Shown here: piece after piece, positions 1 through 7,008 of the stretch
Numbering within the stretch: the first letter of the stretch is position 1
How the letters are laid out: each line of letters begins with the position of its first letter
DNA from: DATHRK01 sp035465395
Lineage (GTDB): Bacteria; Gemmatimonadota; Gemmatimonadetes; Longimicrobiales; RSA9
Direction: 5' to 3'
DNA length: 9,557 nucleotides
Assembly: GCA_035465395.1 (NCBI GenBank)
Contig: DATHRK010000100.1
Span: 1-9,557, forward strand
Position numbers and translations under genes: made by a program
Notes under the pieces: generated by a model
Told to the model about the DNA's origin: nothing
Seen by the model: only the letters and a program-made list of their open reading frames with translations
The model's database searches: none

Positions 1-1340
1 ACGTCGCCGTCGAGGTAGATCGCGCGGCCCCGCAGGAAGGTCGCGACGACCCGCCCCCGCAGTCGGGCGCCCGCGTACGGCGTGACCGGGTGCTTCTGGA
101 GCAGGGTCTCGGGATCGACGGGAGTATCGTCCCCGGGCCGGAACACGACAAGGTCGGCGTCGAGGCCCGGCGCGATCGCGCCCTTCCGCCCGGCGAGCCC
201 CGCCATGGCCGCGGGGGCGCGGCTCATCCAGCCCGCGACCCGCTCCGGCCCGACCCCGCGCGAGAGCGCGCCCGTCCACACGACGCGCAGCGCGAGCTCG
301 AGGGAGGCGATGCCGCCCCAGGCATCCAGGAAGTCCCCGTCGGCCAGCCGCTTCATGCCCGGCACGCACGGCGAATGGTCGCTCGCGATCAGGTCCAGCC
401 GTCCGTTCAGGAGTCCGTCCCAGAGCGCCTCGCGCTCCGACGCCGAGCGGATCGGCGGGGCGCACTTGTACTGCGTCGCGCCGTCGGGCACCTCCTCGGC
501 GGCGAAATGGAGGTAGTGCGGGCAGGTCTCCGCGCTGATGGGCACCGACGCGGCCCGCGCGGCCGCGAGCACGGGCAGCGCCTCCCCGGTCGCCACGTGG
601 ACGATGTGGACCCGGCAGCCGTGCTCGGCGGCGAGGGCGGCCATCCGGGCGATCGCGGCCACCTCGGCCTTGCCCGGCCGCGTGCCCAGGTACGTCGCGT
701 ACTCGCGAGGGTCCGGTGGCCGGCGCGCGTCCAGGGCGCGCGCGGTCGCCGCCAGCACGGCGCCCTGCGCCTCCGCGTGCACCAGCAGCGGCGCGCCCAG
801 CCGCGCCAGGATGGGCATCGCGCGCGCGAGGTCGGCGTCGCCGACGTGAGGGAAGTTCATCGCGCCGGACGGCACGAGGAAGCACTTGAAGCCAAGCACG
901 CCGGCGTCCCAGAGCGGCTCGAGCTCGTCCTCGTTGCCGGGCACGACGCCGCCCCAGAAGCCTACGTCGACGCGGACCGCGCCTTCGGCCGCCGCGCGCT
1001 TCACCTTCAGGGCGTGCACGGTGGTGGTGGCGGGCATCGCGTTGAGGGGCATGTCCACCGCGGTCGTGACCCCCCCGGCTGCGGCCGCAGCGGTGCCGGT
1101 GGCGAACCCCTCCCACTCCTCGCGGCCGGGCTCGTTGAAGTGCACGTGCGTGTCGACGACCCCGGGCAGCAGCACGTCGTCCTCGTCGATCTCGATCACG
1201 GCAAGGCCCGTCGGGACGTCTCCGGGCTCCACGACGGCGTGGACGCGCCCTCCGGCCACGAGCACGGCGGCGGGCCTCACGCCTTCGGGGGTGACGACGC
1301 TGCGGCCGCGGAACGCCAGGTCGACCGGCGCGAGGCTCAC
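1..1340 (-). CDS. allB: Allantoinase, cyclic amidohydrolase (C-terminus cut by window edge)
   Basis: Predicted to hydrolyse the allantoin ring to allantoate in the cytoplasm, a step of purine breakdown. I translated 446 residues without a stop or frameshift; family members are about 450-460 residues, so only the extreme C-terminus is missing. The metal-dependent amidohydrolase signature is complete: DTHVHF (His65, His67), the lysine that is carbamylated in this family in GFKCFL (Lys152), His188 in LLVHAE, His248 in IVHVA, ETCPHYL (271-277) and the catalytic aspartate in ASDHSPC (Asp321). The ETCPHYL and SDHSPC versions favour allantoinase over hydantoinase or dihydroorotase. The GTG start at 1340 lies in a GTGA overlap with the stop of the FAD subunit and has a good Shine-Dalgarno 9 bases upstream. 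It is the last visible gene of the xanthine dehydrogenase operon, which supports a purine role. Other cyclic-amide hydrolases are less likely alternatives. Confidence 0.93.
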   Translation of the reverse strand, partial: MSLAPVDLAFRGRSVVTPEGVRPAAVLVAGGRVHAVVEPGDVPTGLAVIEIDEDDVLLPGVVDTHVHFNEPGREEWEGFATGTAAAAAGGVTTAVDMPLNAMPATTTVHALKVKRAAAEGAVRVDVGFWGGVVPGNEDELEPLWDAGVLGFKCFLVPSGAMNFPHVGDADLARAMPILARLGAPLLVHAEAQGAVLAATARALDARRPPDPREYATYLGTRPGKAEVAAIARMAALAAEHGCRVHIVHVATGEALPVLAAARAASVPISAETCPHYLHFAAEEVPDGATQYKCAPPIRSASEREALWDGLLNGRLDLIASDHSPCVPGMKRLADGDFLDAWGGIASLELALRVVWTGALSRGVGPERVAGWMSRAPAAMAGLAGRKGAIAPGLDADLVVFRPGDDTPVDPETLLQKHPVTPYAGARLRGRVVATFLRGRAIYLDGD

Positions 1341-2161
1341 GCCGCGCCGTCCTCCCACCAGCGCAGGATCAGGTTTCCCGCGACCGCGAGCCGGTACGCC
1401 GCGGTCGAGCGCAGGTCGTCGATCGGCGCGATGTCGCGGGCGACCGCGGCGCGGACCTCCTCGGCCGAGGCCCCCGCGGCGAGCGCCCGCTCGGTCGCCC
1501 TCGCGCGCACCGGCGTGGCCGCGACGCTGCCGAGCGCGATCCGCGGCGCGTCGGCCCGCACCCCGGCGAGCACGACCTTGGAGATCGCCTGCGCGGCGCG
1601 CGTGCCGACCTTCCGGAACCACTGCTCGCCGGGCACGGGCGGCACCTCCACCGCCACGATCAGCTCCGCCGGGGCCCTGCGGGTCGCGCGGTAGCCGGTG
1701 TAGAAATCGACGAAGGGCACGCGCCGCTCGCCCTCCGCCGAGCGCAGAACCACCACCGCGTCGGCCGCCGCGAAGACCGGCAGGGAGTCGCCCGCAGGGG
1801 ACGCGTTGGCGATGTTGCCGCCGACCGTGCCGCGGGCCTGGATCTGCGCGCCGCCCACCGTGCCCGCGGCCTCCACGAGCATGGGCAGAAGGCGGCGCGC
1901 GTCCTCCGACCGTGCGATCTCGGCGAAGGTGACGCCACCCGCGATCACGAGCGTGTCTCCGCGCGCTTCGATGCCGCGCAGCTCCGGCAGTCTCCAGATG
2001 TCCACGTAGCCCGCCGGGGGCGCGGTGCCGAACTGGAGCGAGACGTACAGGTCGGTTCCGCCGGCGAGCGGCACCAGCGCGGAATCCGCCGCCAGCAGGT
2101 CGAGCGCCTCCTCGAGCGTCGCCGGCGTGTGCAGCTGGAGCCCCGACAGCGCGCTCCTCAC
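1337..2161 (-). CDS. pucC: Xanthine dehydrogenase, FAD-binding subunit
   Basis: FAD-carrying subunit of a three-subunit molybdenum hydroxylase; it takes electrons from the 2Fe-2S clusters and passes them to the final acceptor. The 274-residue length matches stand-alone FAD subunits of the CoxM/PucC type. The two FAD-binding signatures are present: PLAGGTDLYV (31-40) and TVGGNIANASPAGD (112-125). The C-terminal third (about 175-270) fits the CO dehydrogenase flavoprotein C-terminal domain. The GTG start at 2161 is chosen because it forms a GTGA overlap with the stop of the 2Fe-2S subunit gene and because similarity begins right after it, with LQLHTPATLEEAL at residues 8-20. An open frame continues upstream to 2839, but that part is a shadow of the 2Fe-2S gene. 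The final electron acceptor (NAD or other) cannot be told from the sequence. Confidence 0.92.
   Translation of the reverse strand: MRSALSGLQLHTPATLEEALDLLAADSALVPLAGGTDLYVSLQFGTAPPAGYVDIWRLPELRGIEARGDTLVIAGGVTFAEIARSEDARRLLPMLVEAAGTVGGAQIQARGTVGGNIANASPAGDSLPVFAAADAVVVLRSAEGERRVPFVDFYTGYRATRRAPAELIVAVEVPPVPGEQWFRKVGTRAAQAISKVVLAGVRADAPRIALGSVAATPVRARATERALAAGASAEEVRAAVARDIAPIDDLRSTAAYRLAVAGNLILRWWEDGAA
1350..1356 (-). promoter_or_regulatory. Ribosome binding site of the allantoinase gene
   Basis: On the minus strand this reads GGGAGGA, followed by 9 bases and the GTG at 1340. It lies inside the 3' end of the FAD-subunit gene. It supports the GTG as the real start and shows that allantoinase has its own Shine-Dalgarno besides the overlapping stop codon. 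Confidence 0.6.
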
Positions 2162-2712
2162 GCCTCGCCCCCGCCAGGTCCCTGGGACGCGGCGTTGGAC
2201 AAGGTAGGGCCGGCCGCGTCCGCCGCGGGACCCGCGTCCGACACGGCGACGCCGCAGGCGTCCAGCACCGCGCGGTAGATCGCCTCGTAGCCGGTGCAGC
2301 GGCACAGGTTGCCGGCGAGCGCGGTGCGCACCTCCTCCAGCGACGGCCGGTGCCCGAGCGCGGCGGCCGCCATCACCATCCCGGGCGTGCAGATGCCGCA
2401 CTGCGCGCCGCCCCACTCGGCGAAGGCCCGCGGCAGCGGGTGATCGTCCCCGAGCCCCTCGACGCTCACGACGTCCGCGCCGCGCGCCTGGGCGAAAGCG
2501 ACGAGACAGGAGCACACCGGCTCCCCGTCCATCAGCACCGTGCAGGCGCCGCACTCCCCTTCCCCACAGCCCTCCTTGGTGCCCGTCAGTCCGCACTCCT
2601 GGCGCAGCACGTCGAGCAGCCGCTTCATGGGCGGCGCGGCGACCTCCACGTCCGCGCCGTTGAGGCGGAAACGCGCGACGAAGGTCTCGCTCGCGTGAGC
2701 TCCCTCGCTCAC
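2158..2712 (-). CDS. pucE: Xanthine dehydrogenase, 2Fe-2S subunit
   Basis: Electron-transfer subunit with two [2Fe-2S] clusters linking the molybdenum centre to FAD. All eight cluster cysteines are visible in the 184-residue product: the plant-ferredoxin-type set Cys49, Cys54, Cys57 and Cys69 (EGCGEGECGAC and SCL), and the helical-domain set Cys105, Cys108, Cys137 and Cys139 (QCGICTPG and NLCRCTGY). The GTG start at 2712 overlaps the TGA of the molybdopterin subunit (GTGA) and has GAGG 4 bases upstream. The same frame is open up to 4710, but that extension runs antiparallel to nothing functional: it is an out-of-frame reading of the molybdopterin gene. After Cys139 and the last helix, the final 30 or so residues (from about 155) are an Ala/Gly/Pro/Ser-rich tail that looks disordered and is not needed by the fold. 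The family is secure; the purine substrate is inferred from the large subunit and from allantoinase. Confidence 0.94.
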   Translation of the reverse strand: MSEGAHASETFVARFRLNGADVEVAAPPMKRLLDVLRQECGLTGTKEGCGEGECGACTVLMDGEPVCSCLVAFAQARGADVVSVEGLGDDHPLPRAFAEWGGAQCGICTPGMVMAAAALGHRPSLEEVRTALAGNLCRCTGYEAIYRAVLDACGVAVSDAGPAADAAGPTLSNAASQGPGGGEA

Positions 2713-4994
2713 GCGGCCTCGCCGCCCAGAGGGCCATCTCCATCGACGCCCTCCCGCGCGCTCGCGGCGGGCCTCTCGGGCATGGTGGACGGAGCCGCCG
2801 ACCGGCCGGGTCGGGCTGGCGCCGCGGCCAGCTCGGCATCCATCAGCCGCTCGGGGGTCGCCGGGATCACTCGCACGTCGAGGCCGGCGTGGCGGAGCGC
2901 GTTGACGATCGCGGGGGCGGGACCGTCGATCGGCAGCTCCCCCACGCCCTTGGCACCGAAGGGCCCGTGCGCGTACGGGCTCTCCATGATCACGGCGTCG
3001 ATGGGCGGGGTGTCCAGGGTGGTGGGGATGATGTAGTTGGTGAGCTGCGCGTTGGCCATCACCCCGTCGCGCATCACCACCTCCTCGAGCAGCGCGTAGC
3101 CGATGCCCTGCGCGGTGCCGCCCTCGATCTGCCCCTGCACCAGCCGCGGGTGGATCGCGCGCCCGATCTCGCAGACCGCGGTGAGCCGCGCGGGCCGCAC
3201 CTCCCAGGTGTCGGTGTCGACCTCGACCTCGGCCACGTCGCACGCCCACGCGTAGGTGCCGTAGGCGTCGCCACGGTAGGTGCTCTCGTCCCACGCGAGG
3301 CCCGGCGGAGCCTCGTAGCCCCGTCGCACGGTGAGCGGCCCGTGCTCGCGATGGTGGTCGGCCGGATCCGCGCCCCCGAGCCGCTCGCGCATTTCCTCCG
3401 CGCACGCGCGCAGGATCCCGCCCACCACCATGCACGTGCGCGACGCCACGGTGGGCCCGCTGTTCGGAACCTCCGCGGTGTCGGGCGTCGCGACCTCGAC
3501 GCGGTCGAAGACGATGCCCAGCGCTTCGGCCACCATCTGCGCGTGAATGGTGCGGGTACCCTGCCCGATCTCGACCGTCGATGAGAGGATGCGCACCCCG
3601 CGCTCGGTGGTCTCGAGAGCGGCCTCCGACGCCAGGGTCACCTCGCCGCTGCCCGTGAAGCCGGAGCCGTGGAAGTAGAGCGCGAGGCCGATGCCGCGGC
3701 GCGGCGCCCCGGGCCCGGCGGCCGCCGCCTCGGCGGCCCAGCGCTCCCGCTTGCGCCGGAAGTCGGTCCGCTCGACCGCCGCCTCCAGCACCTCGAGCGC
3801 GCTGCCGTCCGGGCCCACGACCCCGCCGGTGGCCGTCTCGTCGCCCGGCTGCAACGCGTTGCGCGCACGCAGGTCGACCGGATCGATGCCCAGCTCCTCG
3901 GCGATCCGGTCCATGTGCACCTCCACGGCGAACAGCGTCTGAGGCGCGCCGAAGCCCCGGAAGGCGCCGTTGGGCGGCGTGTTGGTGAAGACCGATCGGC
4001 CCTCGATCCGCACGTTTGCACAGCGGTAGGGGCCGCCGGCGTGGATCACCCCGCGGGACAGCACCACCGGGCTCAACGTGACGTACGCGCCGGCGTCGGC
4101 CAGCACGTCGATGTGCTGCGCCACGAGCACGCCGTCGCGGGTCAGCCCGGTCCGGTGGCGGACGCGGAACGGGTGCCGCTTGGTGGTGGCCTCGAGGTCC
4201 TCCTCGCGGTCGTAGAGGATCTTCACGGGACGCCCCGCCTTGAGCGCCAGGAGCGCCGCGTGGCCGGCGATCATGGACGGGTACTCCTCCTTGCCCCCGA
4301 AACCGCCGCCGGTCTCGGACTGCACGACGCGGATCCGATCTGGCGGGAGGTCGAGGAGGACGCCCAGCGCCTTGTGGATGTAGAAGGGGCACTGCATCGA
4401 CCCGTGGATCGTGATGCCTTCCCGCTCGGGCACGGCTACGATGGCGTTGGGTTCGATATAGAGCTGCTCTTGGTGGCCCGCGCGGTACGTGCCCTCCACC
4501 ACGACGTCCGCGTCCGCGAGCGCCACGTCTACGTCCCCCTTGTCGATGCGGATCGTCGTCTGCACGGTGGGCGACGTCTCGTAGTCGAGCACCGCGTCGG
4601 CCGCCTCGTACTCGATATCGACGTCGGCCTGCCAGAGGCGCTCGGGGTCCTCGTGCGCGATCAGCAGGATGGGCTCGGCTCGGTGGCGCACGACGCTCTC
4701 CGCCAGGCACGGCTGATCGTCCTCGATCAGGCGGATGACGTTCCGGCCTGGCACGTCCGTGTGATCGACGGCGGTGAAGCCCTCACGCTCGAGGTCGTAG
4801 CGGACGGCACGGATGGAGCCCGCGGGGATCGTTGACCTGATGGTGCGCCCGTGCAGCAGTCCCGGGAAGGCGATGTCGTCGAGGTAGCGGGCCCGCCCGC
4901 GCGCTTTCGCGAGACCGTCGCTGCGCGTGACGTTGGTGCCGACGATGGTCTCCGCGCCTCGATCGCCGGCGGGCGTCGTGCCGGTGCGGGTCAT
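2709..4994 (-). CDS. pucD: Xanthine dehydrogenase, molybdopterin-binding catalytic subunit
   Basis: Catalytic subunit that binds the molybdopterin cofactor and hydroxylates the purine ring (hypoxanthine to xanthine to urate). The 761-residue product has an N-terminal a/b-hammerhead domain (about 15-140) followed by the molybdopterin-binding domains. Residues lining the bovine xanthine oxidase active site have visible counterparts: Gln201 (MQCPF, like Gln767), Glu236 in GGGFGGKEEYP (like Glu802), Arg346 in AFRGFGAPQ (like Arg880) and Glu686 in KGVGELP (like Glu1261). EIGQGT (475-480) is a further cofactor-binding loop. Keeping both glutamates and the arginine favours a purine hydroxylase over a CO or aldehyde dehydrogenase. 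The ATG at 4994 has no strong Shine-Dalgarno, but similarity begins soon after it. The last 38 or so residues are an Ala/Pro/Arg/Gly-rich tail. It is first of four coupled genes. A related N-heterocycle hydroxylase (for example nicotinate) is the main alternative. Confidence 0.93.
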   Translation of the reverse strand: MTRTGTTPAGDRGAETIVGTNVTRSDGLAKARGRARYLDDIAFPGLLHGRTIRSTIPAGSIRAVRYDLEREGFTAVDHTDVPGRNVIRLIEDDQPCLAESVVRHRAEPILLIAHEDPERLWQADVDIEYEAADAVLDYETSPTVQTTIRIDKGDVDVALADADVVVEGTYRAGHQEQLYIEPNAIVAVPEREGITIHGSMQCPFYIHKALGVLLDLPPDRIRVVQSETGGGFGGKEEYPSMIAGHAALLALKAGRPVKILYDREEDLEATTKRHPFRVRHRTGLTRDGVLVAQHIDVLADAGAYVTLSPVVLSRGVIHAGGPYRCANVRIEGRSVFTNTPPNGAFRGFGAPQTLFAVEVHMDRIAEELGIDPVDLRARNALQPGDETATGGVVGPDGSALEVLEAAVERTDFRRKRERWAAEAAAAGPGAPRRGIGLALYFHGSGFTGSGEVTLASEAALETTERGVRILSSTVEIGQGTRTIHAQMVAEALGIVFDRVEVATPDTAEVPNSGPTVASRTCMVVGGILRACAEEMRERLGGADPADHHREHGPLTVRRGYEAPPGLAWDESTYRGDAYGTYAWACDVAEVEVDTDTWEVRPARLTAVCEIGRAIHPRLVQGQIEGGTAQGIGYALLEEVVMRDGVMANAQLTNYIIPTTLDTPPIDAVIMESPYAHGPFGAKGVGELPIDGPAPAIVNALRHAGLDVRVIPATPERLMDAELAAAPARPGRSAAPSTMPERPAASAREGVDGDGPLGGEAA

Positions 4995-5004
4995 GGGCTA
5001 GGAT

Positions 5005-5021
5005 GCCGCCAGCGGGGCGGC
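5005..5021 (-). repeat. Small GC inverted repeat between isomerase and xanthine dehydrogenase genes
   Basis: GCCGCC and GGCGGC arms of 6 bp flank a 5-base loop in the 46-bp gap between the isomerase stop (5041) and the molybdopterin-subunit start (4994). No T-run follows it on the minus strand, so it is a poor terminator candidate. In DNA this GC-rich such a repeat may be chance. It could fold just ahead of the ATG. Confidence 0.25.
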
Positions 5022-5040
5022 GAACGCAACGCGGCCGCGG

Positions 5041-6861
5041 TCAGTCGGCCTGCTCGCTCGCCAAGGCGCGGATGCCCGCCGCCGCGTCGCGTCCCAACGC
5101 GAACGTGATCACCCGGCGTCCGGCTTCCTCCAGGGCGGCGCGATCTCCGACCGCCTGGGCGTCGCGCAGCGCGCCAAAGGTGAGGGTCCTGGCCGCCGAG
5201 CCCGACGTGGCCGGTTCACCCGCTCCGTCGCTGCCGTCCTCTCCGTCCCCGCCGTCCATTCCCTCCCGGCCGTCCGCTCCGCCCGCCGTGGGGCCCGGCG
5301 GCTCGTCCGCCGCCCCGCCTCCGCCGTCCTCGATCGCATCGGGGATCGCGATGTCGTGCTCCGGCTCGGAGACGAGCTGCACGAACAGGCCCCGCCCCGC
5401 GTCGCCCTTGTGGAGCTGACCCGTCGAGTGGAGGAAGCCGGGTCCGTACCCCGCGGTCGTCGCCACGCGATACCGATCGCGCAGCGCGAGCCGGAGCTCC
5501 AGCAGCGCGTCGCTCGCCGCCTCGCAGGGCGTCACGAACGCCTGCAGCGCCACGTAGGCGCCGGGCGCCGGCTCGTCGAGGAACCGCGAGAGCGCCCCGG
5601 GCGATGGCGACGCGGTCGGCGACGCGGGCATGTCGCCCCCTGCGCGGTAGGCCTCCACCGCCTCGGCGGCACGGGCCTTGGCGGCCTCGACGTCCGGCTG
5701 GTCGAACGGGTTGACGTCCAGGCGGGCGGCGGCGACCGCGGTGGCCAGTTCCCAGAGCATCACCTGCCCCCCCAGGTCGGCGAGGTCGCGCAGTGCGAGA
5801 CGCACCACGGGGTGGCCGGCGCGTTCCAGGGCCGCGAGGGCCTCGTCGCGGGCGGCGTCCTCGGGCAGCACGAGGTCGACGAACACGCGGTCCTCGCCGT
5901 AGGCCTCCGCCGGGCCGAGCGGCTCCCCCACCACCGGCAGGATCCCCGTCCCCCCCTTGCCGGTGCTCTCGGCGATGAGCTGCTCTATCCAGTCCGCGAA
6001 GGGCGCGATGGCGGGAGAGGTGGTGAGGGTGAGCTTGTCGCGGCCGGATGCCGCCAGCACGCCCAACGCGACGCCCAGCTGCAGGGCGCGTCCGTCCCGC
6101 CCCGAGAGGGCGGCCTCGGCGGCCTGCCCGCCCCGCTCGAGCAGCGCTTCGACCGGCGCGCCCGCGATCGCCGCCGGCACCAGCCCGAAGAGCGTCAGCG
6201 CGCTGAACCGGCCGCCCACGTCGGCGGGGTTCAGGAAGATGTCCCTGAATCCGCGGTCGCGCGCGAGGTGCGCCAGCGGCGTGTTCGGGTCCGTGATCGC
6301 GGCGAAGTACTCGCCCGGCTTGCCGCCGGCGCCCGGCGCCGCCTCCGCCCCGTTCGCCTCGTCGTCGGCGGCCTGAACGCCGGCGCGAATCGCTTCCTCC
6401 ACGCGGGCCCAGAAGAACCGGAAGGCCGAGAGCGTCTCGACCGTCGTCCCGGACTTCGTGGCAACGATGTGCAGCGTACGGAGCGGGTCGGTGGACGCCG
6501 CGATGCCCGCGATGAAGTCCGGGTCCGTCGTGTCCACCACCCTGAGCCTGGGCGGCGCGTGGGGGTCCGCGAAGATCATCGCGAACGCCGCAGCCGCCAG
6601 GCTGGATCCGCCCATCCCGATCAGCAGGACGTCGTCGAACGCCTCGCGCACGCCGGCGGCGAATCGCTCCACACGCCCGAGCGTTTTTTCCATCGTGGCC
6701 GGAGCGCGCAGCCACCCCAGCCGATCCTCGATCCCGTCCGGGTCCTGGTGCCAGACCGTATGGTCCCGGTCCTTGATCCGTCGCAGCAGTCCCGAGCCGC
6801 GCGCGTCGGCGATCGCTTCGCCGATCGCGAGCGAGTGCTTGCCGTAGGAGGCTGTGATCAT
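5041..6861 (-). CDS. pgi: Glucose-6-phosphate isomerase (form usually fused to transaldolase)
   Basis: Predicted to interconvert glucose 6-phosphate and fructose 6-phosphate in central carbon metabolism. The 606-residue product has the two sugar-isomerase (SIS) domains of this family: GMGGSSLA (82-89), DTTDP (110-114), the phosphate-binding TKSGTTVET (135-143), ITDPNTPL (189-196), VGGRFSALTLFG (215-226), AESTGKGGTG with the likely catalytic Glu298, and GYGPGFLHSTGQLHKG (471-486) with the conserved His484 and Lys485. This version resembles the isomerase half of transaldolase/isomerase fusions, but no transaldolase is attached: the DNA upstream is a short gap and then a regulator gene. Two segments look inserted: an Ala/Gly/Asp stretch at about 163-181 and a Gly/Asp/Glu-rich stretch at 508-556. 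The ATG at 6861 has GGAG 5 bases upstream. Phosphomannose isomerase or dual activity is possible within this family. Confidence 0.9.
   Translation of the reverse strand: MITASYGKHSLAIGEAIADARGSGLLRRIKDRDHTVWHQDPDGIEDRLGWLRAPATMEKTLGRVERFAAGVREAFDDVLLIGMGGSSLAAAAFAMIFADPHAPPRLRVVDTTDPDFIAGIAASTDPLRTLHIVATKSGTTVETLSAFRFFWARVEEAIRAGVQAADDEANGAEAAPGAGGKPGEYFAAITDPNTPLAHLARDRGFRDIFLNPADVGGRFSALTLFGLVPAAIAGAPVEALLERGGQAAEAALSGRDGRALQLGVALGVLAASGRDKLTLTTSPAIAPFADWIEQLIAESTGKGGTGILPVVGEPLGPAEAYGEDRVFVDLVLPEDAARDEALAALERAGHPVVRLALRDLADLGGQVMLWELATAVAAARLDVNPFDQPDVEAAKARAAEAVEAYRAGGDMPASPTASPSPGALSRFLDEPAPGAYVALQAFVTPCEAASDALLELRLALRDRYRVATTAGYGPGFLHSTGQLHKGDAGRGLFVQLVSEPEHDIAIPDAIEDGGGGAADEPPGPTAGGADGREGMDGGDGEDGSDGAGEPATSGSAARTLTFGALRDAQAVGDRAALEEAGRRVITFALGRDAAAGIRALASEQAD
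5194..5340 (-). other. Acidic low-complexity insert within the isomerase
   Basis: Codes residues 508-556 of the isomerase, a stretch dominated by Gly, Asp, Glu, Ala and Pro (for example DGGDGEDGSDG). It sits between DIAIP and LTFGALRDAQAVGD, two blocks that in relatives I remember are nearly adjacent. The plus strand here is strongly pyrimidine-biased with repeated CCGTC-like units, which suggests growth by simple-repeat slippage. The reading frame is kept on both sides. Confidence 0.75.
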
Positions 6862-6866
6862 GCGCT

Positions 6867-6870
6867 CTCC
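6867..6870 (-). promoter_or_regulatory. Ribosome binding site of the isomerase gene
   Basis: GGAG on the minus strand lies 5 bases before the ATG at 6861. It decides the start over other in-frame candidates. Confidence 0.55.
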
Positions 6871-6885
6871 GGATGCGCAGCTATT

Positions 6886-6906
6886 CGGCGCCGGCTGAGG
6901 GCGCCG
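6886..6906 (-). repeat. Inverted repeat in the isomerase leader
   Basis: A perfect 7-bp inverted repeat, CGGCGCC and GGCGCCG with a 7-base loop, lies 25 bases upstream of the isomerase ATG within the 147-bp gap (6862-7008) after the regulator gene. It could form a stable leader hairpin or weakly terminate regulator transcription, but no T-run follows on the minus strand. I see no other feature in this gap; a TATCCT-like hexamer near 6925 lacks a partner -35 box. Confidence 0.35.
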
Positions 6907-7008
6907 GGGCGTGCCGCATTAGGATACCCGACGTGCGCATGTCGCGCCCCTCCGCACGCCCGCGCTCGGGAGCGGCGGCGGTATCGGTCGCGCGGGCCAG
7001 GGCCGGCG

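Noticed and set aside
90..1694. Plus-strand open frame of 534 codons over the allantoinase and FAD-subunit genes
   Set aside because: It is antisense to two genes with full catalytic and cofactor motifs. Its product is Arg/Ala/Gly/His-rich low complexity typical of a shadow frame.
2709..4710. Upstream part of the long frame that contains the 2Fe-2S subunit
   Set aside because: It is an out-of-frame reading of the molybdopterin gene. The real 2Fe-2S gene starts at the GTG at 2712.
3669..4835. Plus-strand open frame of 388 codons within the molybdopterin-subunit region
   Set aside because: It is a shadow of the catalytic subunit, with no family pattern.
5005..5021. Hairpin after the isomerase gene read as a terminator
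   Set aside because: The stem is only 6 bp and no T-run follows, so it does not support a transcription stop.
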